Shown piece after piece: positions 9,066-17,382 of a stretch of 64,000 nucleotides of DNA (its first letter is position 1; each line of letters opens with the position of its first letter). The position numbers were made by a program, and so were the translations under genes. The notes under the pieces were generated by a model. That model was not told the DNA's origin. It was given only the letters and a program-made list of their open reading frames with translations, and did not search any database. Source of the stretch: Flavivirga sp. 57AJ16 (GTDB lineage: Bacteria > Bacteroidota > Bacteroidia > Flavobacteriales > Flavobacteriaceae); the NCBI RefSeq assembly GCF_028736925.1, contig NZ_JAQZAT010000010.1:1-64000 (forward strand), given 5' to 3'.

Positions 9066-9977
9066 TCAATTAAACAATGCTCTGTATTGCAGGGGAGTTT
9101 GTTGAGTCTTTTTCCTAAACATGGTACTAAAGGATTGGGGGTATTCAAATCCCAAATCGTAAGCTATTTCCTTTACGCTTAAACTAGTAGTTGAAAGCAG
9201 TTGTTTAGCTCTATCGATTACAAATTCTTGAATATGTGTTTGAGCGTTCTTCCCTGTAACATTTCTCAAGAGATCACTCAAATAATTAGGAGATACATTG
9301 AGCTTTTCCGCAAAAAACTTAACAGTTGGCAAACCCGTGAGCGTAGCATCACTTTTTAGATATTTATCTATCAATTCCTCTAATTTGGCAACTAGGTCGT
9401 TGTTGACAGCACTTCGTGTGAGAAACTGCCTGTTGTGAAAACGCTTCGCATAATGGAGAAGCAGATCAATATGGGCAACAATAAGGTCCTGGCTATAAGA
9501 ATCGATGTTATTTTTTAGTTCATCCTGCATTTGATGCATAAGATGCATCATTATTTTATCCTCCTTTTCCGAAAGATGTAGGGCTTCCGCAGTTGAATAG
9601 GAAAAGAACCCGTAATTTCCAATGACCTTTCCTAATTCATAATGCCGAATGAGCTCGGGTTTAAAGACCAGCATATAACCAGACACTGGATCATTCGTAA
9701 TATTCGTTACAGAAAAAATTTGCCCTGGTTTGGTGAAACCCATAACACCTTCATCGAAGTCATAATCACCTTGCCCATATTTGAACTTTCCTGAAGATTC
9801 TTTTTTGCAAGCTACACAATAGAAATCATAGAAAAAACTGTTCCAAATTTTGTTTTCATCAAATTTCAGAAGTTCAAAATCGATAACACTTATTAATGGA
9901 TGATAAGGCCTAGGCAAGCCGAATAAACTATGAAGCTCTGAAATTGACCGAATTCTATATGGAGCAGCTTTTTTCAC
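9066..9977 (-). CDS. AraC-family transcriptional regulator
   Basis: The 303-residue regulator has an N-terminal cupin-like sensor portion (about 1-190, with 'LFGLPRPYHPLISVIDF') and a C-terminal AraC domain with two HTH motifs: 'TVKFFAEKLNVSPNYLSDLL' and 'VKEIAYDLGFEYPQSFSTMF', followed by 'RKKTQQTPLQYR'. It is a clear paralogue of 22244-23158, sharing the 'HPLIS.ID' opening and the 'YGFFSY.T.EALHLSE' stretch. It lies 7 bases downstream of the SDR gene transcribed in the same direction, and each paralogue is linked to an SDR, so regulation of that SDR is likely. The inducer is unknown. Confidence 0.9.
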   Translation of the reverse strand: MKKAAPYRIRSISELHSLFGLPRPYHPLISVIDFELLKFDENKIWNSFFYDFYCVACKKESSGKFKYGQGDYDFDEGVMGFTKPGQIFSVTNITNDPVSGYMLVFKPELIRHYELGKVIGNYGFFSYSTAEALHLSEKEDKIMMHLMHQMQDELKNNIDSYSQDLIVAHIDLLLHYAKRFHNRQFLTRSAVNNDLVAKLEELIDKYLKSDATLTGLPTVKFFAEKLNVSPNYLSDLLRNVTGKNAQTHIQEFVIDRAKQLLSTTSLSVKEIAYDLGFEYPQSFSTMFRKKTQQTPLQYRALFN

Positions 9978-9984
9978 TATATAA

Positions 9985-10818
9985 TTATTTAAAATCAGTA
10001 GATAAAGATAAAGCTTTCCATTTTTCCATTTCTTTTTTCTCGTTTTTGCGTACCTCTAAAATGGCGTCGTAACTATCTGAGCCTAATGGAAGATGTAAGG
10101 GTGGATTCGGCATTTCAGTAATCTTAAGAACTACTTCTGCCAATTTTTTTGGATCACCCAATTGTTTGCCATCAAATCCCGTAAACTGTTCAACCTGCTT
10201 ATCTAAATTATAGGCGTCAATTTTATTTTTCGCAACGTTCAGACTATCCTCGCTCATAAAGTTTGTACGAAATGTTCCTGGTGCAAGAATCGTTACTTTT
10301 ATCCCAAAAGGAACAACTTCTTGGGCAAGGGCCTCTGATAGTCCGATAACAGCAAATTTTGATGCATTATAGCTTCCATTGCCCGGATAACCCATATAGC
10401 CCATCATAGATGAAGTATTAATGATATGCCCGGATTTTTGTCTTCGTAAATGCGGCAAGACTTTCCTAATAATATTGGCCATTGCAAAAACATTTACGTT
10501 CATTGTCTTCCTAAACTCGGTATCACTTAGTTCTTCGATGTTTCCTAACAGGTTATAACCTGCATTGTTGACCACAACATCTATTTGACCAAATTTTCTT
10601 ATACCTTTAGAAATAGCATTTTCAATAGCTGTTTCTTTGGTGATGTCCAACTTTACGGGAAGTAGATTGTCCTTGTAATCCTCAATTTTTTCTAAAAGTG
10701 TATCTGTATTTCTGGATGTTGCAATCACTTTCCCTCCGTTATTCAAAACGGCTTTTGTAATTTCAAGCCCCATCCCTTTAGAGGCTCCTGTAATAAACCA
10801 AACTTTCTGTGTGCTCAT
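9985..10818 (-). CDS. SDR-family NAD(P)-dependent oxidoreductase
   Basis: Classical short-chain dehydrogenase of about 277 residues. It has the cofactor motif 'FITGASKGMGLEI' near the N-terminus, 'NNAGYNLLG', the catalytic Ser in 'NTSSMMGYMG' and the 'YNASK' Tyr-Lys pair, then 'SEALAQEV'. I start at 10818 (MSTQKVWFITG) rather than at 10851, because SDRs begin close to the Rossmann strand and the extra 11 residues look non-coding. The C-terminal extension (LGSDSYDAI..) is typical of flavobacterial carbonyl-reducing SDRs found beside AraC genes. The substrate is unknown; small carbonyls or quinones are plausible. It is followed after 7 bases by the AraC regulator. Confidence 0.88.
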   Translation of the reverse strand: MSTQKVWFITGASKGMGLEITKAVLNNGGKVIATSRNTDTLLEKIEDYKDNLLPVKLDITKETAIENAISKGIRKFGQIDVVVNNAGYNLLGNIEELSDTEFRKTMNVNVFAMANIIRKVLPHLRRQKSGHIINTSSMMGYMGYPGNGSYNASKFAVIGLSEALAQEVVPFGIKVTILAPGTFRTNFMSEDSLNVAKNKIDAYNLDKQVEQFTGFDGKQLGDPKKLAEVVLKITEMPNPPLHLPLGSDSYDAILEVRKNEKKEMEKWKALSLSTDFK

Positions 10819-11086
10819 ACTATATTGTTTTTTTACAAAACTACAGGGCACATAGATTTATGAAGTTTTCAAATCAAGGATAAATGTGTTGAAATTCAAG
10901 TTTAGTTAATTTTTTATTACCGCTAACGTTTTGAACAGCAACAGGCCTAGTCCTTTTACTTATATATTTCTTTTGTGTAATTTTGATTTGCCACAATAAG
11001 CATGCATAAGGCCCATGCTAGTAATTTTTTTTTGAGCAGAACAGCAACTTCTTAAAAGTCATTTTTTTTTATTATTTGTTGTCTTT

Positions 11087-11440
11087 CTAATCCTTGTGCT
11101 CGATTACAAAAGCTATTAGTTCGGCCATTTTTCCATCACGAAACCTCCATACATCACAGTAAGAGTATTTAATGTTTTCTCCGTTTTCGTTCATCACCGC
11201 GATTTGACCAATTGCTGTAAGATAATCATTCTCGGCAACCAAATTTTTAACATCATTTTGTGGTGGTTCAATATATTCGTTAGACATCCATTTTCGGACT
11301 GCTTCTTTTCCATTTAGAACCTGGTCACCTACAAATATCCATTTGGTATCATCGGTGCAGTATTGAAGAAATTCTTCATAATTACCCTTAGAAACAGCTT
11401 CATTTGCTTTCTGTAGAATTATTTTATTGTTTTCTGTCAT
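11087..11440 (-). CDS. SnoaL-like / nuclear transport factor 2 fold protein
   Basis: The 117-residue protein has the layout of the SnoaL/ketosteroid-isomerase-like superfamily: a helical N-terminus 'ANEAVSKGNYEEFLQY', then 'DDTKWIFVGDQVLNGKEAVRKW', and C-terminal strands 'CDVWRFRDGKMAELIAFV'. Family members are small enzymes or binding proteins acting on hydrophobic ligands. No catalytic residue can be assigned with confidence. It lies 45 bases downstream of an epoxide-hydrolase-like gene on the same strand, probably in the TetR/hydrolase/SnoaL transcription unit. Confidence 0.82.
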   Translation of the reverse strand: MTENNKIILQKANEAVSKGNYEEFLQYCTDDTKWIFVGDQVLNGKEAVRKWMSNEYIEPPQNDVKNLVAENDYLTAIGQIAVMNENGENIKYSYCDVWRFRDGKMAELIAFVIEHKD

Positions 11441-11485
11441 AGTAGTATGCTGTATTTACATAGTTAATATATTATGTTACCCTAC

Positions 11486-12361
11486 CTAATTCAAGAAATC
11501 CGAGATCGACCTTGCAATTTGTTCAGGTTTCTCTTCTTGAAGAAAATGACCACATTCCTTAACTTCCATCATTTCATGCTCAAATACATTTTGAGATAAA
11601 AAATTATCGAGAATTTCAAAACTAGCGGATGACGCAATTCCTTTGGTTGGATTTTTAATTTTAGGATAGGTTTTCTGTTGCACAATATCTTCACCAAAGG
11701 TCTGGTACCAGGCATTGGCCGCTCTTATATTTTCCTTGTGGTTATAGTGGTGAAGGTAGACGGAACGGTCAAAATCATTGATTGCCTTTTTATTGACAAG
11801 TAACTTTTCAAACAGATGATCCAACAATAACCCAAAACGTCCTTCCAGTAGTTGGGCAGGCAAATCGTTTAACTGATTAAAAGCCACCCACCAAGGATAC
11901 ACAGGAGTTCCCACGGGCAACATGGGGAGTCGATACATATTTTCATCGGGAGGGGGAGTATCCAGAAGAATCAGTTTATTCACACTGTCTGGATGATTGA
12001 CGGCAAACGAATAGGCAACATTGGCTCCAATATCATGTCCCGCGACATGCACCATATCGTATCCTAAAGCAACTATCAATTCTTGAATATCATTGGCCAT
12101 ATGCTTCTTGGTATAACCTTCTTCAGGTTTATCACTATCACCCATTCCCCGCAGATCGACTGCAATTACAGTATACTTTTCGGCTAAGAAAGGCATAATA
12201 TGGTGGTAAGACCACCAGGTCTGAGGCCAACCTGGTAACAGTATCAAGGGTTCTCCTTTTCCACCTATGACATAGTGGGTGTTTATGCCATTGACTTTTT
12301 GAAAGCGGCTGGAAAAACCTGGCATTTGTTTTATAAGATTTTCTGTTGTGTATGGATTCAT
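11486..12361 (-). CDS. Alpha/beta hydrolase, epoxide hydrolase / haloacid dehalogenase-like
   Basis: Cytoplasmic alpha/beta hydrolase of 291 residues. The oxyanion-hole strand is 'LLPGWPQTWW' (41-50), the nucleophile elbow is 'GHDIGA' (108-113) with Asp110, and the general-base His lies in 'ECGHFLQEE' near the C-terminus. An Asp rather than Ser nucleophile indicates the epoxide hydrolase or fluoroacetate/haloalkane dehalogenase branch, which works through an alkyl-enzyme ester. It lies 12 bases after the TetR gene in the same direction, so it is most likely controlled by that repressor. The natural substrate is unknown; an epoxide or other reactive electrophile would fit the surrounding detoxification-type genes. 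Confidence 0.87.
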   Translation of the reverse strand: MNPYTTENLIKQMPGFSSRFQKVNGINTHYVIGGKGEPLILLPGWPQTWWSYHHIMPFLAEKYTVIAVDLRGMGDSDKPEEGYTKKHMANDIQELIVALGYDMVHVAGHDIGANVAYSFAVNHPDSVNKLILLDTPPPDENMYRLPMLPVGTPVYPWWVAFNQLNDLPAQLLEGRFGLLLDHLFEKLLVNKKAINDFDRSVYLHHYNHKENIRAANAWYQTFGEDIVQQKTYPKIKNPTKGIASSASFEILDNFLSQNVFEHEMMEVKECGHFLQEEKPEQIARSISDFLN

Positions 12362-12373
12362 ATTGATATGATT

Positions 12374-12931
12374 TTATTCTTTTAATCCGATGGCTCCCTT
12401 AAAGGAAATCCATGCAAAATTCTTATTATCGTTCTTGGCAACATCCCCAGACTCGACTGCATAAATTGCAGTCTCAATGATCGATCCGAACAAATTAAAA
12501 ATCCAGGGGGTGGTTAGCTCCGTGTTAAGCCGCTTAGCCTTTTGAAGTTCGTTGATAGTTTTCAACCATTTTGATTTGACGTTATCGGATTCAAATTCTT
12601 TTTTCCTGTCTAAATCAGAGAAATTACTGCGTTCATAGATTCTTTTAACGAATGAATAATTGGCTCCTTGCTCAATAGCGGCAAAAAGCATATTCCTTAT
12701 TTTTTTTATAGGGTCCTTGTCACTTGCATAAGCTGTAGTCATAGCCTTGTTACAACTAACTAACATCTCGTTTTTGCACGATTCGATCAAGTCCTCACGA
12801 TTTTCAAAATAGCGATGCAGCGTTCTACGGGAAACCCCGGCTTCTTCAGCAATCTTCTCCAAGGTATCAGATTGGTTGTTCCTAAGACATCTCACCGCGG
12901 CAGCTATAATTTTAGTTCTAGTACTTATCAT
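12374..12931 (-). CDS. TetR/AcrR-family transcriptional repressor
   Basis: The 185-residue protein has an N-terminal three-helix DNA-binding domain: 'IIAAAVRCLRNNQSDTLEKI' leading into the HTH 'AEEAGVSRRTLHRYFENRED'. The C-terminal ligand-binding part (60-185) is variable, as usual in the family. It is the first gene of a leftward unit with the epoxide-hydrolase-like and SnoaL-like genes. A 27-bp near-perfect palindrome begins at its start codon (12931-12957) and is the obvious autoregulatory operator. The inducer is unknown. Confidence 0.9.
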   Translation of the reverse strand: MISTRTKIIAAAVRCLRNNQSDTLEKIAEEAGVSRRTLHRYFENREDLIESCKNEMLVSCNKAMTTAYASDKDPIKKIRNMLFAAIEQGANYSFVKRIYERSNFSDLDRKKEFESDNVKSKWLKTINELQKAKRLNTELTTPWIFNLFGSIIETAIYAVESGDVAKNDNKNFAWISFKGAIGLKE

Positions 12932-12957
12932 GACACAAATTTATGAAATTTGTCTCA
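12931..12957. promoter_or_regulatory. Probable TetR operator
   Basis: TGACACAAATTT-ATG-AAATTTGTCTCA: two 12-base arms with one mismatch around a 3-base centre. It touches the start codon of the TetR gene and would cover the ribosome-binding region and promoter of the tetR/hydrolase/SnoaL unit. A shorter palindrome AATGTGACATTT lies just outside it. Its position and symmetry fit autoregulation by a dimeric repressor. Confidence 0.7.
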
Positions 12958-13311
12958 ATAATGTGACATTTTCTTAAAATTAAATTTGTTGAATGGTGTC
13001 GTTTCTAGATTTTTTCCAGAACCGAAAAAATTTTTCAGTAATTTAAAAACGATTCACAAGGTTGCAAGAGATTTATATGGTCACTCAAAAGGAAGAGGAA
13101 AAGTTTTGTGTTAACTTAATAAACGAGGCTGAAAAGTGTCATTCTGAATATTACCGAGAAACAAAAAATATTTTGTTTAGAAGGTAACTGCGAAGCTGTG
13201 AAGAACCTCTTAAAAATATAATATATGGATTTACTAAACTATAAGATTCTTCGCTATAGCCTGTACTGACAGACTGTGTCACAATTAGCACTTTCACCTT
13301 TTTTAGCGAAA
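12958..13311. other. Intergenic region upstream of the TetR operator, holding MITE copy 1
   Basis: Outside the repeat at 13124-13277 no gene is visible. The segment 13278-13311 reads in frame with the truncated thioredoxin-reductase-like gene but does not resemble that family, so it is the remnant of the event that removed the gene's 5' end. Confidence 0.5.
13124..13277. repeat. MITE-like repeat, type 1, copy 1 (degraded ends)
   Basis: The element starts with GAGGCTGAAAAGTGTCATTC and runs through 'attaccgagaaacaaaa', 'cgaagct' and 'aagattcttcgctatagcct' to about 13277. The same succession is present in the intact copy at 20279-20472, from which this copy differs by the loss of GTCT in the left end and of most of the right end. 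It abuts the 5'-truncated thioredoxin-reductase-like gene. Confidence 0.75.
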
Positions 13312-14097
13312 AACACTCGGACACCGCATTCACATAATTTTTTAACACATGACGGAAAAACACCACAAGAAATTTCCGTCCTAGCCAAACAACAAGTTGA
13401 AAAATATGAAACGGTTAAATTTTATAACGGGCTTGCCATGAGCGGAACAAAAACAGAAAAAGGCTTTGAAATCACAACAGGTACAAAAGAAAAATTCACT
13501 GCAAAAAAATTGATTTTTGCAACTGGCATAAAAGATATTATGCCAGATATTAAGGGATTTTCAGAATGTTGGGGAATTTCAATAATTCATTGCCCTTACT
13601 GTCACGGCTATGAATATCGGAACCAAAACACAGCAATATTGGCAAACGGAGCAAAAGCATTTCACCTTGCTACGTTAGTCAATAATCTGACAGACAACAT
13701 TACGATTTTGACCACTGGAAAAGCTGACTTTAGTTCAGAACAATTTGATAAACTGAACAAACATGGTATAAAAATTATAGAAACAAAAATTTCCGAATTT
13801 GAAAACGAGAACGGACATCTAAGGAATGTCGTTTTTGACGATAGCACTAAAATATCATTTGATGCTGCTTATGCTGCCATTCCTTTTATACAACATTCAG
13901 ATATTCCGGTTTCTCTTGGTTGTAAACTTTCTGAGCTTGGCTATATCCATGTAGACGATTTTCAAAAGACTACTATTCAAGGTATTTATGCCTGCGGTGA
14001 TAATTCGAATATGATGCGTTCCATTGCTAATGCCGTTTATAGTGGCAATGTTACAGGAGCAGTGGTAAACGGAGAACTATCAAATGAGCCATTTTAA
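13312..14097 (+). pseudogene. 5'-truncated NAD(P)/FAD-dependent oxidoreductase (thioredoxin-reductase-like)
   Basis: The frame is open from 13276, but recognisable homology starts only at about 13312 with 'TRTPHSHNFLTHDG'. It continues through 'ATGIKDIMPDIKGF', the pseudo-redox 'CPYCHGYE' and the C-terminal 'IYACGDNSNMMRSIANAV'. The intact family begins about 40 residues earlier with the FAD-binding GxGxxG strand, which is absent. Without it FAD cannot be held, so the gene is almost certainly inactive. The missing end coincides with MITE copy 1. It is followed closely by a small ferredoxin-fold-like protein and a methyltransferase gene; the group looks like a former operon. 'CPYCHG' is typical of the bacillithiol/low-molecular-weight thiol reductase-like branch, but no role can be proven. 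Confidence 0.8.
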
Positions 14098-14111
14098 TCT
14101 ACAAACATACA

Positions 14112-14357
14112 ATGATAGAAGTTTTTATTACCGATATTCAAAACAAGGTCCAAGCAAATCATATTTTAAGTAAAATTCAAACTGAAACCGCTGACTTGAA
14201 AATTAACTTTGATTTAAACGAGACAGATTTATCATTTCCTTGTGGGCATACAATTCTAAGAATAGAAGGAGGTGCCATTAACTCTGATGAAACTATAGCA
14301 ATAGTAAACGAACAAGGGTTTAAATGTCAAATTTTGGAAGATAAAATTTGTAAATAA
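14112..14357 (+). CDS. Small ferredoxin-fold (HMA-like) protein without a CxxC motif
   Basis: An 81-residue protein of unknown function. The beta-alpha-beta pattern 'MIEVFITDIQ..QANHILSKIQ..LKINFDLNETD..LRIEGG..IAIVNEQGFKCQIL' resembles the heavy-metal-associated domain fold, but the metal-binding CxxC is missing; only Cys at 'FPCGH' and near the end 'KCQIL' remain. A related protein is encoded at 24800-25009 (shared opening 'VEIFNTDIKN' / 'IEVFITDIQN' and ending 'G.KCQ.L'). It is 14 bases downstream of the truncated reductase and 13 bases upstream of the methyltransferase, so the three were co-transcribed. A role as a small binding or adaptor protein is only a guess. Confidence 0.72.
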   Translation: MIEVFITDIQNKVQANHILSKIQTETADLKINFDLNETDLSFPCGHTILRIEGGAINSDETIAIVNEQGFKCQILEDKICK

Positions 14358-14370
14358 AGTAAAGGTAACT

Positions 14371-14996
14371 ATGGCAGAATTTTGGGAGACAAGTTTTCGG
14401 GATAGGCAAGAAATGTGGGGATGGGAACCTGCAGATTCAGCTATTGAAACTGTAGAATTATTTAAGAAAAATGGCTTAAATAAAATCTTAATACCCGGGT
14501 TTGGTTATGGAAGAAATGCCAAGGCTTTTATTGACAATGGATTCAAAGTAGCTGGGATAGAGATTTCCAAAACAGCAATTGATATAGCAAAAGAGCATTT
14601 TGGAGCAAGTATAAAAATACACCATGGCCTGCAAGTTCAATGCCGTTTGACCAAGACCTGTATGATGGCATATTCAGTTATTCTTTAATCCATTTACTAA
14701 ACCACAAAGAGCGAACAAAGTTGATAAAGGATTGCTATAACCAACTTAGGTCTGGTAGATATATGGTTTTTGTATCCATCTCGAAAAAGGATTTTAGATA
14801 TGGAGAAGGAGAAGAAATATGCAAAGACACATTTAAGAAAAATTACGGTGTTACCCTGTACTTTTATGATTCAGAATCAATTCGAGTAGATTTTGGCAAT
14901 TATGGTTTGGTAGATGCCAGAGAAATTAGAGAACCTATAAATAATTTAGGAGACAAACCCTCGCAACGGTTTTGGTATATTATCTGTAAAAAGTAA
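14371..14996 (+). pseudogene. Class I SAM-dependent methyltransferase, interrupted by a one-base frameshift
   Basis: Codons from 14371 read 'MAEFWETSFRDRQEMWGWEP' and the SAM-binding segment 'ILIPGFGYGRNAKAFIDNGF..GIEIS', then leave frame after 'KIHHG' near 14628. The continuation is in another frame, 'PASSMPFDQDLYDGIFSYSL', on to 14996 ('FWYIICKK'). Restoring one base in the C-run GGCCTG (as GGCCCTG) at about 14628 joins the two parts into a protein of roughly 207 residues with the complete fold. The lesion sits in a short homopolymer, so a sequencing error is possible. The family (TehB/thiopurine-methyltransferase-like) modifies small nucleophiles; the exact substrate is unknown. Confidence 0.82.
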
Positions 14997-15156
14997 TTTG
15001 TAAAAAAAGGTCATTCGAAAAATGAATAACAATCACTGAAAACGTGATCATCTTACAACCCTTTATGACGCATGATGAAAATCCATTTCCCTATTTAGAT
15101 GATTGATTCTGTAGAAAACCCCTTATTATTATAGCCCCCTTGCCATTTTTATTGCT

Positions 15157-15675
15157 TCATTTACTTGAATCTGTCGTTGCTTGAAATAAACCTATACTGG
15201 AGTTTTTATATGGTGCTGGTAGTCCATTTGTATTTTTTAATTTCACCAATCCTAAAAAATCAAAACCACATTTTTCGTAATATTTTATTAATCCAGGATT
15301 ATTTCCAACAGTATCCATGCGAATATATTTTTTGTCATTCTCAATAGCGAATTTTTTTGCCCATTTTAGAAGCTCCCTAACTAAATTTTGCCCCCTGAAA
15401 CTTGGATTGGTCGCAATACGATGTATATAAACAGAAGGATCATTATTCCGTCCTTCCCAAATTTGTGCGTCATCAAAAGTTGTCGCCCAAACACAAGCAA
15501 CTTGGTTATCAATCAATAATTTCCATTGCCTATTTTCAGATATCTCTGTTATAATGAGTTTTCTATCAAATTTAGGCCAATGCATCGTAAATTTTGTTTT
15601 TTGAAAATCCCTTGCAATTTTATACAGACGAAATATTTCATCTATATCATCTGTACCACAGTTTTTTATTTCCAT
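15157..15675 (-). CDS. GNAT-family N-acetyltransferase
   Basis: The 172-residue protein has the GNAT core: an N-terminal 'DIDEIFRLYKIARDFQK', the strand 'VYIHRIATNPSFRGQNLVRE' containing the acetyl-CoA pyrophosphate loop (here R-G-Q-N-L, a weak form of Q/RxxGxG/A), and the C-terminal 'YYEKCGFDFLG'. It should acetylate an amine on a small molecule or protein N-terminus; the acceptor is unknown. It stands alone, reading leftward, with about 160-180 bases of non-coding sequence on both sides. Confidence 0.83.
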   Translation of the reverse strand: MEIKNCGTDDIDEIFRLYKIARDFQKTKFTMHWPKFDRKLIITEISENRQWKLLIDNQVACVWATTFDDAQIWEGRNNDPSVYIHRIATNPSFRGQNLVRELLKWAKKFAIENDKKYIRMDTVGNNPGLIKYYEKCGFDFLGLVKLKNTNGLPAPYKNSSIGLFQATTDSSK

Positions 15676-15852
15676 AACTTTCTATCAATTCATTAGTTTA
15701 ATTTATAGGTGGTAGATTATGAGACCTAGTGTTGTTGTGCATCCAAGTAGCTAGTTCTTTCAAATATCAAGCACATACCATAGATCGTAAAAAACCTAGT
15801 GGGCAATCTTCCTTCCTAATTTCAGGGGGACTGGTTTTACCTTAAGGCGGGC

Positions 15853-16281
15853 CTAATCGATATTTGTCTTATCCTCCTGTAATAGGCCATCCATAATCTT
15901 TTTTAGAAATTTTGTTTTGTTCTTTTTTACTTCTTTGAGAAACGGCGAACCATCATCAATGTTGGAGATATTCTTCCCTCCCCATAGCGCAATTTCAATT
16001 AGAGCAGGTATTAAATCAACACCTTTTGGAGTCAGTCTATACAATCCTTTTACCTTATTACCCGGATACAGTAATTTGATGATGATTCCATTATTCTCCA
16101 ACATCTGTAATCTATTCGCTAATATATTGGTTGCTATTTTTTCCGCAGATTTTGTAAAATCTCCGTAAGTACGAGATTTATGCAGCATTAAATCCCTAAC
16201 TATCAATAACGACCATTTATCTCCGAAAATATCCAACGATGAACTTATTGGGCAATCGGAGCGCATTTCAGCTGATTTCAT
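15853..16281 (-). CDS. HxlR-family transcriptional regulator
   Basis: Winged-helix regulator of 142 residues. The HxlR hallmarks are an N-terminal Cys ('RSDCPISSSLDIFGDKWSLL'), the HTH 'FTKSAEKIATNILANRLQML' and the wing 'GLYRLTPKGVDLIPALI'. The Cys near the N-terminus is the likely sensor of reactive electrophiles or aldehydes, as in HxlR/YodB/HypR relatives. The gene is divergent from the NmrA-like gene at 16418, and two palindromes (16299-16315 and 16331-16349) lie between them, so it most likely represses both itself and that oxidoreductase. Confidence 0.9.
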   Translation of the reverse strand: MKSAEMRSDCPISSSLDIFGDKWSLLIVRDLMLHKSRTYGDFTKSAEKIATNILANRLQMLENNGIIIKLLYPGNKVKGLYRLTPKGVDLIPALIEIALWGGKNISNIDDGSPFLKEVKKNKTKFLKKIMDGLLQEDKTNID

Positions 16282-16298
16282 AATTTTTTTATTTTTTT

Positions 16299-16315
16299 AC
16301 TTGCATATTGAAAGT
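16299..16315. promoter_or_regulatory. HxlR operator, site near the hxlR start
   Basis: ACTTGCA-TAT-TGAAAGT: 7-base arms with one mismatch around a 3-base centre. It has the same half-site as the perfect palindrome at 16331-16349, with centres 33 bases apart (three helical turns), so two dimers could bind on the same face of the DNA. Confidence 0.65.
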
Positions 16316-16330
16316 GATTATTTATTTTTG

Positions 16331-16349
16331 TACTTGCATTTTGCAAGTA
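16331..16349. promoter_or_regulatory. HxlR operator, perfect palindrome inside the NmrA-like gene promoter
   Basis: TACTTGCA-TTT-TGCAAGTA is a perfect 8+3+8 palindrome. It falls between a TTG (16328-16330) and TAATTTTA (16352-16359), which resemble the -33 and -7 boxes of Bacteroidota promoters with a 21-base spacer. A repressor bound here would block the rightward promoter. A further half-site ACTTGCA occurs near 16365. Confidence 0.75.
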
Positions 16350-16417
16350 ATTAATTTTAATTTACACTTGCAAATCAAAAGCAAATTTAATCATTTGAAA
16401 TAAAAAGATATTACATC

Positions 16418-17287
16418 ATGACAAAAATTTTAGTAACAGGAGCCACAGGAGTAGTGGGAAGAAGTACAGTGGAACATTTGTTAAAGAAAGGTGTTCCCGC
16501 AAGTCAAATTATCGGACTTTCTCGAAAAAAAGAAAATCTAGAAGACTTAGCTGCGAAAGGCGTAGAAATACGTGAAGGTGATTATTTTGATTATGATTCC
16601 TTATTGCGTGCATTTGAAGGTGTTGATAAAATCATGCTAACGAGCGCCATTGCTTTTACAGATCGATCTACCCAACATTATAATGTAATTACCGCTGCCC
16701 GACAAATGGGCGTTAAGCACGTGGTATATATGTCAATTATGCGTAAAGAAGGTTCGGGACGTATTATGCCCGAAGTTACGGAATCGGACCTTTTTACGGA
16801 ACAAGTGCTTAAATCCTCAGGGCTTGATTATACTATTTTGTACCACCCGCCCTTCGCCGATCTTTTATCGTTCTACTATGGTCCCGATCCTTTTGAAACT
16901 GGAATAAAAGTTCCAGCAAACAATGGAAAAATGGCTCCTGCGACAAGAGACGAATTGGCAGAAGCCCACGCTGAAATACTTTCTACACCGGGACATGAAA
17001 ATAAAACCTATTCATTAGGTGGATCCCATGCTATTTCGTTTTCCGACATAGCAAAAATTCTTTCGGAACTAAAAGGACAACCTGTTTCTTTTACCACCAT
17101 TACGGCCGAAGAATATATTGATGGAATAGTTGCCCAAGGAGTCGCTCGTCATGTTGCCGAATTTATAACAGGTTGGGTACTGGCCATTGAAGGAGGTGAA
17201 TTCGAATATCAATCCGGTGATTTGGAGCGGTTATTAGGTAGAAAGACAAAAACTTTCAAAGATATCATGGAAACAACTTTAGTTTAG
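16418..17287 (+). CDS. NmrA-like NAD(P)H-binding oxidoreductase (atypical SDR, QorB-like)
   Basis: The 289-residue protein opens with 'KILVTGATGVVGRSTVEHLL', an atypical-SDR dinucleotide motif, followed by 'IREGDYFDYDSLLRAFEGVD', 'KHVVYMSIMRK' and 'DYTILYHPPFADLL'. This layout matches the NmrA/QOR2 group, which reduces quinones with NADPH or senses the NADP(H) ratio; the 'ALAEILSTPGHENKTYSLGG' type C-terminal segment supports it. It is divergent from an HxlR gene, and the intervening operators imply induction by electrophilic or quinone stress. The next gene (17383) on the same strand is also a nucleotide-dependent reductase. Confidence 0.87.
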   Translation: MTKILVTGATGVVGRSTVEHLLKKGVPASQIIGLSRKKENLEDLAAKGVEIREGDYFDYDSLLRAFEGVDKIMLTSAIAFTDRSTQHYNVITAARQMGVKHVVYMSIMRKEGSGRIMPEVTESDLFTEQVLKSSGLDYTILYHPPFADLLSFYYGPDPFETGIKVPANNGKMAPATRDELAEAHAEILSTPGHENKTYSLGGSHAISFSDIAKILSELKGQPVSFTTITAEEYIDGIVAQGVARHVAEFITGWVLAIEGGEFEYQSGDLERLLGRKTKTFKDIMETTLV

Positions 17288-17382
17288 AATACTTGCGAGT
17301 TATAATAACCGAAGCGGTTGAGAATATATGTTTTCAGCCACTTCGATTTAACTCTATCAAATCTTAACTGTTAAAAAAAGGT

